Shown here: positions 1-6,975 of the stretch, piece by piece
How positions within the stretch are numbered: the stretch's first letter is position 1
How the letters are laid out: every line of letters begins with the position of its first letter
Assembly (NCBI GenBank): GCA_948560265.1
Contig: CAOXTD010000027.1
Location: 1-11,779, forward strand
Direction: 5' to 3'
DNA: 11,779 bases
Source of the DNA: an uncultured Clostridia bacterium
GTDB taxonomy: Bacteria > Bacillota > Clostridia > TANB77 > CAG-508
Program-made: the position numbers and the translations under genes
The notes under the pieces: generated by a model
What the model saw: the letters and a program-made list of their open reading frames with translations, nothing else
Told to the model about the DNA's origin: nothing
Databases searched by the model: none

Positions 1-398
<398 letters not shown>

Positions 399-560
399 TA
401 AAAATGGTTAGTTTACGAACAAAAAACTTTCTCTATATATTTTTGAGTGTATGCGACGTTAGTTCTTAGCAAGAAAATATGAAATATTTTCGAGTGATAG
501 AAATAACTAGTGCAACGCGAAGCCGTTGCGAAGGTAAAAATACCTTGATACACTATAATT
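399..560 (+). other. 23S-5S internal transcribed spacer, no tRNA
   Basis: This spacer of about 160 nt has no cloverleaf or CCA end. It holds two adjacent small hairpins: GCAACG/CGTTGC (512-517 with 524-529, loop CGAAGC) and AAGGTA/TACCTT (531-536 with 541-546). They lie immediately before the 5S gene and could be RNase processing signals, but that role is inference. An open frame running from 479 through the 5S gene is a chance reading of structural RNA. Confidence 0.7.
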
Positions 561-678
561 TTCTGGTGATGATTACATGGAGGAAATACCTGTTCCCATA
601 CCGAACACAGAAGTTAAGCTCCAATGTGCCGACGATATTTGTGGGTTACCCTGCTGAGAAAATAGGTTGTCGCCAGGT
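561..678 (+). rRNA. rrf: 5S ribosomal RNA
   Basis: This is a complete 5S rRNA of about 118 nt. The invariant loop segments CCGAACACAGAAGTTAAGC (601-619) and TGCCGA (627-632) are present. The ends pair as the terminal helix: CTGGTGA near 563-569 with TCGCCAG near 670-676. It lies about 160 nt downstream of the 23S gene in the same transcript, in the normal 16S-23S-5S order. A U-rich tail and a long A/T hairpin follow. The boundaries are inferred from the terminal helix and may shift by 2-3 nt. Confidence 0.95.
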
Positions 679-691
679 TTTTTATTTTTAT

Positions 692-743
692 AAAAAATCA
701 TAAATAAGAAAGAAGATTTTTCTTTTTTGTTTATGATTTTTTT
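692..743 (+). terminator. Rho-independent terminator of the rRNA operon
   Basis: The perfect inverted repeat AAAAAATCATAAA (692-704) and TTTATGATTTTTT (730-742) encloses a purine-rich then T-rich stretch that can pair further. The right arm ends in a T run. Because the stem is nearly pure A/T with A and T runs on both flanks, it could stop transcription in either direction. An earlier T-rich run (678-690) directly follows the 5S helix and may contribute. Confidence 0.7.
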
Positions 744-811
744 CATATGTTGAAAGATTATAATAAATTGTTTTAAAAAGTATATTAATTTCTTGAAATA
801 AATGATATAAC

Positions 812-839
812 TTGCTTTTTATAAAAAATATGATATGAT
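812..839 (+). promoter_or_regulatory. Putative promoter for the 314-aa gene and flavin reductase
   Basis: TTGCTT (812-817) and TATGAT (834-839) are separated by 16 bp and lie about 57 bp upstream of the ATG at 896. An overlapping second TATGAT is at 829-834. The surroundings are very A/T-rich, so chance matches are likely. It is supported mainly by lying between an rRNA terminator and the first gene of the next unit. Confidence 0.45.
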
Positions 840-895
840 AAAGAAAATTGCAAAGGAAAGAAAACAGTGCAAGCAATAAGTAGGAGGAACGTATA

Positions 896-1840
896 ATGGC
901 AAATAGTACTTTAAATACTAAACGAGAAGATAACACTTCAAAAATAGATCAAGTTGAATTAGATAAACTATTCAATTTTGTATGGCTTTCTATGTATAGA
1001 GCGAATGGAGCTAGAAAAGATAAAATAACTGAAGAAAATTATAGAAATTTACAAGCAAGAATTATAAAAAAAGCAGTTAAAAAGTTAGGAGAATATGAAG
1101 AAGCTAACTTGCTAGCTCAACTAAAACTAGTAGATATATTATACAAGGAAATTGTTGAAAATGATCTTCCTAGTATTGCCAAAGCACAAGGAATTAGTCA
1201 GGAACAAGTCAAAGAATTATTATATCAAAAGATATTTGGTAGAGAAAAGAAAGTAGAAAAAACAGAACAAAGTATAGAAGGATTGTCAACACTGCATAAT
1301 GAAGTAGAAGCAAAAAAAGATATAATTAACTTTGACAATTTATATGATAGTACATTAGTAGCAAGTTCTAAAGATGGGGAGAAAGATATTCAATATAAAG
1401 GTGTTTCATGTCCACAAACGATAGAATATCATGATGAGAATAGGAGAATAACTATCACAGCATTGGGAAACATAGAATATCAAAATGCCTTTAGTTTAAG
1501 AAAGGATATTGGTAAATATTCTGTTATGATATACACTAAAAAAGGGAAAGAACCAACTGTAGACATATGTACTGTATTTGGTCGATTGGACTTTAGTCAA
1601 GCAGAGAATAATGAAGAATATAGAAGAATAGTTTTTAAAGAGCTAGTATCTCAAGAAAATATAAATAGACAAGGTAATGCAGGATATATTGGAGAAGTTG
1701 TAGCAAAAGACGGAACAAAGCAGGAAGAACATGAAGTAATATATGATGCAGAAGATTATACAGCAGTGAAAGAATATACAAAACAAAAAGAAAGAAAATT
1801 ACAGGAAATACTAGATGAGGTTAGAGGAGAAAGCAAATGA
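896..1840 (+). CDS. Uncharacterised 314-aa protein, possible N-terminal helix-turn-helix
   Basis: I do not recognise this protein. It is soluble and highly charged, rich in Lys and Glu, with no signal peptide or membrane segment. Residues 20-120 look mostly helical. Within them, residues 91-112 (core SIAKAQGISQEQVKELL) have the spacing of a helix-turn-helix as seen in sigma-like or DNA-binding proteins. Residues 120-160 look like a linker. Residues 165-285 look strand-rich and hold the only cysteines (172 and 225). The C-terminus (285-314) is a charged helix. The start is well set by AGGAGGA at 883-888. The stop overlaps the next gene's start (ATGA, 1837-1840), implying translational coupling with the flavin reductase. 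A DNA-binding or regulatory role is a guess from one segment only. Confidence 0.85.
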   Translation: MANSTLNTKREDNTSKIDQVELDKLFNFVWLSMYRANGARKDKITEENYRNLQARIIKKAVKKLGEYEEANLLAQLKLVDILYKEIVENDLPSIAKAQGISQEQVKELLYQKIFGREKKVEKTEQSIEGLSTLHNEVEAKKDIINFDNLYDSTLVASSKDGEKDIQYKGVSCPQTIEYHDENRRITITALGNIEYQNAFSLRKDIGKYSVMIYTKKGKEPTVDICTVFGRLDFSQAENNEEYRRIVFKELVSQENINRQGNAGYIGEVVAKDGTKQEEHEVIYDAEDYTAVKEYTKQKERKLQEILDEVRGESK

Positions 1841-2412
1841 GCAAAGTAATTTGGAAGCCAGGAACGTTTATATATCCATTACCAGTCGTAATGGTTTCTT
1901 GTGGAGATATGGAAAAAAGTAACATTATTACAGTAGCATGGACAGGCATTATCAATACAGATAAGCCAATGTGCTATATCTCTGTAAGAAAAGAAAGATA
2001 TTCACACGACATCATAAAAAAGACAAAAGAGTTTGTGATTAACTTAACCAATAAAGATTTAGTATATGCCACAGACTGGTGTGGAGTAAAAACAGGAGCA
2101 AAAGTAGATAAATTTAAAGAAATGAAGTTAACAAAGGAAAAAGCAAAGTTCGTTAAATGTCCATTAATCAAAGAAAGCCCTGTATCAATTGAATGTAGAG
2201 TAAAAGAGATAAGAGAATTAGGCAGTCATGATATGTTTATGGCAGAAATTTTGTCAATAGATGCAGATGAAAGTTATATAGACGACAAAGGTGCTTTTGA
2301 TATTACAAAATGTAATTTAATTACTTATGCAAATGGAAAGTATTTTGCATTAGGAAAACAAGTAGGCAAATTTGGTTATTCAGTAGCAAAAAAGAATAAA
2401 AAGAGAAAATGA
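1837..2412 (+). CDS. Flavin reductase-like FMN-binding split-barrel protein
   Basis: This 191-aa protein has the pattern of the flavin reductase/flavoredoxin family (FMN-binding split barrel). The N-terminal WKPGTFIYPLPVVMVSCG strand leads into NIITVAWTGIINTDKPMCYISV, and a downstream segment ITYANGKYFALGKQVG is typical of clostridial members. Such proteins bind FMN and transfer electrons from NAD(P)H or ferredoxin-type donors to flavin or partner proteins in the cytoplasm. The length is normal for the family, and the C-terminus is a basic Lys/Arg tail. The start overlaps the upstream stop by 4 bases, with AGAGGAG at 1823-1829 as ribosome binding site. The flavodiiron gene follows after 95 bp, making a redox partnership plausible but unproven. 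The exact substrate cannot be read from the sequence. Confidence 0.88.
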   Translation: MSKVIWKPGTFIYPLPVVMVSCGDMEKSNIITVAWTGIINTDKPMCYISVRKERYSHDIIKKTKEFVINLTNKDLVYATDWCGVKTGAKVDKFKEMKLTKEKAKFVKCPLIKESPVSIECRVKEIRELGSHDMFMAEILSIDADESYIDDKGAFDITKCNLITYANGKYFALGKQVGKFGYSVAKKNKKRK

Positions 2413-2507
2413 TAAACATACTAAAGAAAAGTAAATATTAGATATAAAAAGGCAATAGAAGGCAAAAGACCTTAAGCATACTAGATAAAAAGGAGTGAGA
2501 AACTAAA

Positions 2508-3695
2508 ATGAAAAAGCAAATTAACGATTACATTTCTTGGATAGGAAAAACAGATTGGGAGTTAAAGAAATTTCATGGAGATGAGTTTACGACGACAAAG
2601 GGCTCGTCCTATAATGCGTATTTAATACAAGATGAAAAAACAGTTCTAATTGATACAGTTTGGTTACCATATGATAAAGAATTTGTTAACAATCTAAAAC
2701 AAGAAATAGATATTCATAAAATAGACGCTATCATCATGCAACATGGAGAGATAGATCATAGTGGCTCTCTAGTAGAACTTATGAGAGAAATACCAGATAC
2801 ACCAATTTATTGTACAGCAAATGGAGTAAGGTCAATTAAGGGGCAATACCATCAAGATTGGAACTTTATTCCTGTAAAAACAGGAGATACCTTAAATATA
2901 GGGAAACATACTTTAAAATTTATAGAAGCACCAATGTTACACTGGCCTGATACCATGTTTACTTATATGGAAGGTGAAGATGTGCTATTTAGTAATGATG
3001 GATTTGGTCAGCATTTGGCATCAGAATATTTATATGCAGACCAAGTAGATCAAGCTGTACTATGGGAACAAGCTCTTACTTATTATGCCAATATTTTAGC
3101 TCCATTTGGATTGCTAGTAAACAAGAAAATTCAAGAGATATTAGGAATGGATTTAAGGATTCAAATGATATGTCCAAGTCATGGACTAATTTGGAGAAAA
3201 AATCCCCAGCAAATTGTACAAAAATATCTAGAATGGGCAAACAATTATCAAGAAAATCAAATTACAATATTGTATGACACCATGTGGAACAGTACTAGAA
3301 AGATGGCAGAAGCAATAGCAGAGGGAATAAAAGAAATAGATAAAGAAGTTACGGTTAAGATAATGAATACAGCCAAAGATGATAAAACAGAGGTCTTAAC
3401 AGAAGTATTCAAATCAAAAATGATATTAGTAGGTTCTCCAACAGTCAATAATGGGTATTTACACTCTATTGCAGGTATTTTAGAAATGATAAAAGGAATG
3501 AAACTAAAAAACAAAAAGGCAGCAGCTTTTGGAAGTTACGGTTGGAGTGGAGAAGCTGTAGGACAAATGACAGAACTTCTAAAAAAAGCAGGATTTGAGA
3601 TAATGAATGAAGGTATTAAGCAAATGTGGACACCAGACCAAGAGATGAAAAAGCAGTGTATAGAATTTGGAAAACAGATTTTAGGAAGCTCCTAA
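2508..3695 (+). CDS. fprA: FprA-type flavodiiron protein (A-type flavoprotein)
   Basis: This 395-aa class A flavodiiron protein reduces O2 to water and/or NO to N2O in the cytoplasm of anaerobes. The N-terminal metallo-beta-lactamase-like domain (about 1-250) carries all the family's diiron ligands: H79, E81 and D83 in HGEIDH, then H145, D164 and H225 (CPSHG). The flavodoxin domain (about 252-395) shows the FMN loops YDTMWNSTRKMAEAI, GSPTVNNG and SYGWSGEA. There is no C-terminal rubredoxin or flavin reductase fusion, so an external electron donor is needed; the adjacent flavin reductase-like protein or a rubredoxin elsewhere could serve. AAGGAGTG at 2490-2496 sets the start. I see no clear promoter in the 95-bp gap, so it may be co-transcribed from upstream. 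Its stop codon lies inside the terminator stem. O2 versus NO preference cannot be decided here. Confidence 0.96.
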   Translation: MKKQINDYISWIGKTDWELKKFHGDEFTTTKGSSYNAYLIQDEKTVLIDTVWLPYDKEFVNNLKQEIDIHKIDAIIMQHGEIDHSGSLVELMREIPDTPIYCTANGVRSIKGQYHQDWNFIPVKTGDTLNIGKHTLKFIEAPMLHWPDTMFTYMEGEDVLFSNDGFGQHLASEYLYADQVDQAVLWEQALTYYANILAPFGLLVNKKIQEILGMDLRIQMICPSHGLIWRKNPQQIVQKYLEWANNYQENQITILYDTMWNSTRKMAEAIAEGIKEIDKEVTVKIMNTAKDDKTEVLTEVFKSKMILVGSPTVNNGYLHSIAGILEMIKGMKLKNKKAAAFGSYGWSGEAVGQMTELLKKAGFEIMNEGIKQMWTPDQEMKKQCIEFGKQILGSS

Positions 3696-3707
3696 AATCT
3701 GTTTTTT
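3671..3707 (+). terminator. Terminator overlapping the 3' end of fprA
   Basis: A perfect 16-bp stem, AAAACAGATTTTAGGA (3671-3686) with its complement (3690-3705), has a 3-nt loop and a T run (3702-3707). The last codons and the TAA stop (3693-3695) of fprA are inside the hairpin. The convergent minus-strand gene ends at 3712, so the same hairpin could serve it, although on that strand the following T run is only four bases. Confidence 0.88.
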
Positions 3708-3711
3708 AGTT

Positions 3712-5973
3712 TTAACTATTTTTTGTAAAATAATCTTCAAATTCTTCTTTTGAAATAGGTTTTGAATAATAATATCCTTGAATAACATCACATTTTAAAT
3801 TTCTAACATAATCTGCTTGTTCTTTTGTTTCAACACCTTCTACAATAGTCTTAACACTAAGCCTTTTCGCAAGATATACAATATAATTAATGATGTTTTT
3901 GTCACTTGCAAGGTCTGCTTTATCCACAAAGACTTTATCTATTTTAATAATGTCAATCGGCATACTTTGTAACATACTAAGTGAAGAATAACCTGTACCA
4001 AAATCGTCAATGGAAACAACAAAGCCTTTTTCTTTAATAGTATTTAATACTTTAATAATATCTATCTTATCATCAACTGTAGCACTTTCTGTAATCTCTA
4101 AATCAATCTTGCTTCTATCGACTCCATATTTATTTGTAATTTTTTCGTATTCATCAATAAAGTTTTCATATACAAAGTGTTCTTTAGAAACATTAATGGA
4201 AACAATTGGGACAGTACCATATTTTTCTTTCCATGTTGCTAAGTCCTTACAAACTTGTTCAAAAATATATAAATCTAATTTAACGATAAATTTGTTTCTC
4301 TCAAATAGAGGAATAAATTTTCCAGGTGGAATCACTTGTCCATCTTTATGCCACCTAACTAATGCTTCAGCACCAACAGCTTTTTCAGTACTTGCAGCAG
4401 TTTTGGGTTGATATACAATCACAAATTCTTTATCCTTCAAAGCTTGCTCCATGCAAGATTCAATTTGTTGTTCTTCCACTAATTGATTTTCTAAAACTTC
4501 ATCAAAGATATAATAATTGTCATGGTATAATCCTTTTATTTTAGAACGGGCCATATAAGCTTTATCTAAAGCTTTATGAATATCAGTATCTTTTGCAGTA
4601 ATTTTATAAACTCCAATAGCCAAATTAACATGAATATCAGTATCATCTATTTTTAAGTTGGAAGCTTCATGGAATATTTTATTTAACAATGTTTCAATAT
4701 TTTTCTCATAACTAAATACAGTAGCAAAAACATCATTTGAAATTCTACAAATAATATTATCATTAGGTAGGATACTGTCTAACTTTTCAGCAAGAGCTTT
4801 TAAGATTTTATTACAAAATTCATAACCATAAATATTATTTAAAGCTTTGAACTTATTAATATCAAGCGCAATAATATATTTATTTTTTATTTCTGTTTGC
4901 AAGAAACGAGCACCATTTTCCTTAAAATAAACTTCATTTCCAAATTCTGTTACAGGGTCAATATAAGCAATTTTGTATAATTTTCTATTTTTCTTCTGAG
5001 AAGATAAATCAATAAATATACTAACTCCTAAAATAGCAAAAGTAATTCCAATACAAACTGCAATAGCAATTTGTATAAACTGAAGAAGTTCTTTAGCTAT
5101 CGTGTCATCTGGTGCAATACTGATAACATACCAGTCATTTACATTTACTTTTTCATAGTGCATAAAATAAACACTTTTATTTAATCGAATATCAAAAGTT
5201 CCAACTTGTTTAGATTTGATACCTTGTTCCATTTCGTTAATCTTAGCAATATTAGTCTCAGCCACCATATTATCTCTTAAGAGACTATAAAAATTGACAT
5301 TATCTTCTGTAACAGTGTCAGAAGAATCTATCAAAATTATACCATCATTGTTTACCAAATAAGTGCTACCTTTGCCATGAAACAAACGTCTTAACAAAAT
5401 TTCTCTATAATCATCAGTGTGAATAGTAGCAAAGATAATTAACTTTTCACCATTTAGTTCAAAAGCTTTTGCATATACATTTACGAGATAATCTGCTCCA
5501 GTAAGTACACTTGGCTGATTTTCAGCTAAATATACACTATCTTTTGATTTTTCAAAATAACTCTCCATATTAGCATAATTTTTAACAGTATGACCATCAC
5601 TAGTAATTCCATTACCATTTTCATCCAAAATAACAAGTCTAGTAAAATGATAATCTGCTAAATCAGGTCTATAACGTTTAAAGATGTCTTCAGGGGTATT
5701 AAAGAAACCACTATTGATAGAAGAAACCATAGTATCGATAAATCTTTTTTGTTCTGTAATAGCAAGGTTTAATTGTGCTGCTGTTTGTTCACTTAATTCA
5801 GTAATATTATTATAAACATTTTCATAAGTTAAATCAGTTACATAATTAATACCAAAATAAGACAAAATCAACATTAAAAGAAATAAAGGAAGTATCCATT
5901 TGATATTTAATTTGTAACGTCCTGCATTAGTATAATACTTGTTTTTTACTTTTGTTTTTTTATTTTTACTCAT
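3712..5973 (-). CDS. Membrane sensor with degenerate GGDEF and intact EAL domains (c-di-GMP phosphodiesterase)
   Basis: This 753-aa protein has a basic N-terminus, TM1 at about 26-45, an extracytoplasmic region at about 46-296 resembling a double-Cache sensor, and TM2 at about 297-321. A GGDEF-family domain (about 335-490) and an EAL domain (about 500-750) follow in the cytoplasm. The GGDEF signature reads SNDVF (412-416), so cyclase activity is unlikely. The EAL domain keeps the catalytic pattern: EALVRW (E536), N594, E626 in EITES, DDFGTGYSSL (656-665), K677, E712 and Q732. It should therefore hydrolyse c-di-GMP to pGpG in response to an external ligand, possibly with the degenerate domain as a GTP or regulatory site. 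The start at 5973 is fixed by an in-frame TGA six bases upstream and no other Met until residue 34. No Shine-Dalgarno sequence is near it. The gene converges on fprA and diverges from rpmG. Confidence 0.95.
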   Translation of the reverse strand: MSKNKKTKVKNKYYTNAGRYKLNIKWILPLFLLMLILSYFGINYVTDLTYENVYNNITELSEQTAAQLNLAITEQKRFIDTMVSSINSGFFNTPEDIFKRYRPDLADYHFTRLVILDENGNGITSDGHTVKNYANMESYFEKSKDSVYLAENQPSVLTGADYLVNVYAKAFELNGEKLIIFATIHTDDYREILLRRLFHGKGSTYLVNNDGIILIDSSDTVTEDNVNFYSLLRDNMVAETNIAKINEMEQGIKSKQVGTFDIRLNKSVYFMHYEKVNVNDWYVISIAPDDTIAKELLQFIQIAIAVCIGITFAILGVSIFIDLSSQKKNRKLYKIAYIDPVTEFGNEVYFKENGARFLQTEIKNKYIIALDINKFKALNNIYGYEFCNKILKALAEKLDSILPNDNIICRISNDVFATVFSYEKNIETLLNKIFHEASNLKIDDTDIHVNLAIGVYKITAKDTDIHKALDKAYMARSKIKGLYHDNYYIFDEVLENQLVEEQQIESCMEQALKDKEFVIVYQPKTAASTEKAVGAEALVRWHKDGQVIPPGKFIPLFERNKFIVKLDLYIFEQVCKDLATWKEKYGTVPIVSINVSKEHFVYENFIDEYEKITNKYGVDRSKIDLEITESATVDDKIDIIKVLNTIKEKGFVVSIDDFGTGYSSLSMLQSMPIDIIKIDKVFVDKADLASDKNIINYIVYLAKRLSVKTIVEGVETKEQADYVRNLKCDVIQGYYYSKPISKEEFEDYFTKNS

Positions 5974-5989
5974 AATTCACATATAATCT

Positions 5990-6072
5990 ATTATCTAAAG
6001 ACAGGTAGATAATGAAATTATTTTCCTTTCTTCGAATATTAGTATCATAGATTTTTAGACACAAAAATCTAT
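5990..6072 (-). promoter_or_regulatory. Structured 5' leader of the GGDEF/EAL gene
   Basis: Two inverted repeats lie in the leader: ATTATCTA/TAGATAAT (5990-5997 with 6006-6013, 8 bp) and ATAGATTTTT/AAAAATCTAT (6047-6056 with 6063-6072, 10 bp, loop 6 nt). Between them, minus-strand GAAAGGAAAA (6021-6030) is the only Shine-Dalgarno-like sequence, about 48 nt from the ATG. Folding the proximal hairpin would bring the two closer. The c-di-GMP riboswitch core motifs I know are not visible. The function is inferred. Confidence 0.4.
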
Positions 6073-6078
6073 AGCATA

Positions 6079-6106
6079 AATATATAATAAAGAAGGAAAA
6101 AAGCAA
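6079..6106 (-). promoter_or_regulatory. Putative promoter of the GGDEF/EAL gene
   Basis: On the minus strand, TTGCTT (6106-6101) and TATATT (6084-6079) are 16 bp apart. Transcription would start near the outer leader hairpin and give a leader of about 100 nt. The A/T-rich background makes this a weak call. Confidence 0.33.
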
Positions 6107-6207
6107 TATATTTTGTTCGTTTTTTTGTAGTACCTTTCAAAACTGAAAAAACACACATTATTATGCTTTTTATATTAAATTTAATTGAAAATTATAACAA
6201 TTAGAAA

Positions 6208-6227
6208 TAACTTTCACTAGAAAGTTA
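6208..6227. promoter_or_regulatory. Palindrome upstream of the rpmG promoter
   Basis: TAACTTTC (6208-6215) and GAAAGTTA (6220-6227) form a perfect 8-bp inverted repeat around ACTA. It ends 11 bp before the -35 box at 6239. The position suits an activator or repressor site, but no factor can be named and a chance palindrome is possible in A/T-rich DNA. Confidence 0.3.
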
Positions 6228-6238
6228 CGCTAAAACGG

Positions 6239-6267
6239 TTGACAGATAGTGAAAAAGGTGATAAAAT
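6239..6267 (+). promoter_or_regulatory. Sigma-A promoter of the rpmG-secE-nusG-ribosomal protein operon
   Basis: A consensus -35 TTGACA (6239-6244) and -10 TAAAAT (6262-6267) are separated by exactly 17 bp. Transcription would start near 6274, leaving a leader of about 70 nt before rpmG. This is one of the two best promoters in the window and fits the high expression expected of the operon. Confidence 0.82.
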
Positions 6268-6271
6268 AATC

Positions 6272-6296
6272 AAGCGTATGTGAATAACATACGCTT
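6272..6296 (+). promoter_or_regulatory. 5'-terminal hairpin in the rpmG leader
   Basis: AAGCGTATGT (6272-6281) pairs perfectly with ACATACGCTT (6287-6296) around the 5-nt loop GAATA. A run of A, not T, follows, so it is not a plus-strand terminator. It begins at or within a few bases of the predicted transcription start, which suggests an mRNA-stabilising 5' stem or a protein-binding site. Confidence 0.5.
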
Positions 6297-6342
6297 AAAA
6301 AAATGAATAAAATTGAAAAGCAAGAAGCTGGAGGTGTTTTAA

Positions 6343-6507
6343 ATGGCTGCAAAAGGAGCAAGAGAACCAATTACATTAGAATGCACAGAGTGTAAAAGAA
6401 GAAATTATATGACAGAAAAGAATAAGAAAAACAATACTGACAGATTAGAAGTCGTAAAATATTGTAAATTCTGCAAAAAACGTACAACACACAAAGAAAC
6501 AAAATAA
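6343..6507 (+). CDS. rpmG: 50S ribosomal protein L33
   Basis: This 54-residue protein is short and easily missed. It starts MAAKGAREPITLECTECKRR and has the L33 layout, with two zinc-binding CxxC pairs, CTEC (14-17) and CKFC (41-44). This is therefore the zinc-containing form; a paralogue lacking cysteines often exists elsewhere in such genomes. It is a small protein of the large ribosomal subunit. GGAGGTG (6330-6336) sets the ATG. The stop TAA is at 6505-6507, and secE starts 22 bases later. The order rpmG-secE-nusG is the standard Firmicutes arrangement and confirms the call. It is the first gene after the promoter at 6239-6267. Confidence 0.95.
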   Translation: MAAKGAREPITLECTECKRRNYMTEKNKKNNTDRLEVVKYCKFCKKRTTHKETK

Positions 6508-6529
6508 ACCTTTTAAGGGGGAAAATGAA

Positions 6530-6955
6530 ATGCCTAAAGATGTAAATGATAAAAAAGAAAAGAAAGAAAACAAGCATTTTTTTAAAGATTTTAAGGCAGA
6601 ATTAAAAAGAGTAATTTGGCCAACACCAAAGCAACTTGTCAATAATACTGTTGCAGTTATTACCATTGTATTAATTACAGCTGTTATTGTATTTGCGTTG
6701 GACTTTGTTTTTAAAACAGTAGATGATTATGGCATAAATAAATTAAAAGAGGTTGTAGGAACAAAGAATGAACAATCTAATACAACAACTTCAAATGAAG
6801 AAGCTAACAATACAACTAATAATATTACAAACGAAGCAGGAAATAACACTACTAATAATGAAACAAGTAATACAACAAACACTACAAAAAATGAAACAAG
6901 TAACACTACTAATACAACAAACACAAATGCAACGGCTAATAACACAAAAAATTAA
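6530..6955 (+). CDS. secE: Preprotein translocase subunit SecE with Asn/Thr-rich C-terminal extension
   Basis: Residues 1-75 are an ordinary short SecE. A Lys/Glu-rich amphipathic N-terminus (FKDFKAELKRVIWPTPKQL, 18-36) carries the family's VxWP motif, and a single membrane helix lies at about 41-62. SecE clamps SecY in the translocon. Single-helix SecE proteins are normally about 60-75 residues; this one has 141. Residues 79-141 are almost only Asn and Thr with a few Glu, Ser, Ala and Lys, with 14 N-x-T/S sequons and an 11-residue unit (NETSNTTNTT plus K/N) repeated exactly at 110-131. By SecE topology the tail should lie outside the membrane. The frame is intact with normal spacing to nusG, so this is not an obvious frameshift. 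AAGGGGG (6515-6521) is the ribosome binding site. Confidence 0.95.
   Translation: MPKDVNDKKEKKENKHFFKDFKAELKRVIWPTPKQLVNNTVAVITIVLITAVIVFALDFVFKTVDDYGINKLKEVVGTKNEQSNTTTSNEEANNTTNNITNEAGNNTTNNETSNTTNTTKNETSNTTNTTNTNATANNTKN
6857..6922 (+). repeat. 33-bp direct repeat (two copies) inside secE
   Basis: Two adjacent 33-bp units, 6857-6889 and 6890-6922, both begin AATGAAACAAGTAA and encode NETSNTTNTTK and NETSNTTNTTN. They differ at a few synonymous sites, so the duplication is in frame and not brand new. It shows how the SecE tail may have expanded. Confidence 0.85.
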
Positions 6956-6975
6956 TAATTAGGAGGCTGTAAATT

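Larger units (their letters stand above)
5974..6342. other. 369-bp divergent intergenic region
   Basis: No coding region is supported here. The left part (5974 to about 6106) is the probable leader and promoter of the minus-strand GGDEF/EAL gene, and the right part (about 6208-6342) carries the promoter and 5' leader of the rpmG operon. The middle (about 6107-6207) is A/T-rich with T-rich and A-rich runs and shows nothing I can assign. Confidence 0.7.

Noticed and set aside
399..560. tRNA gene in the 23S-5S spacer
   Set aside because: No T-loop GTTCRANNC, anticodon stem or acceptor pairing could be found; only two short hairpins are present.
479..703. Open reading frame of 74 codons
   Set aside because: It runs through the 23S-5S spacer and the 5S rRNA itself; structural RNA explains the sequence and there is no ribosome binding site.
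5974..6106. c-di-GMP riboswitch in the leader of the GGDEF/EAL gene
   Set aside because: The conserved core of class I (CACGCA...GGCAAACC type) is absent, and no class II pattern is recognisable; only simple hairpins are visible.
6727..6945. Minus-strand ORF rich in Val and Leu opposite secE
   Set aside because: It is the complement of the Asn/Thr-rich secE tail (AAT/ACA codons read as Val/Leu), without a start signal.
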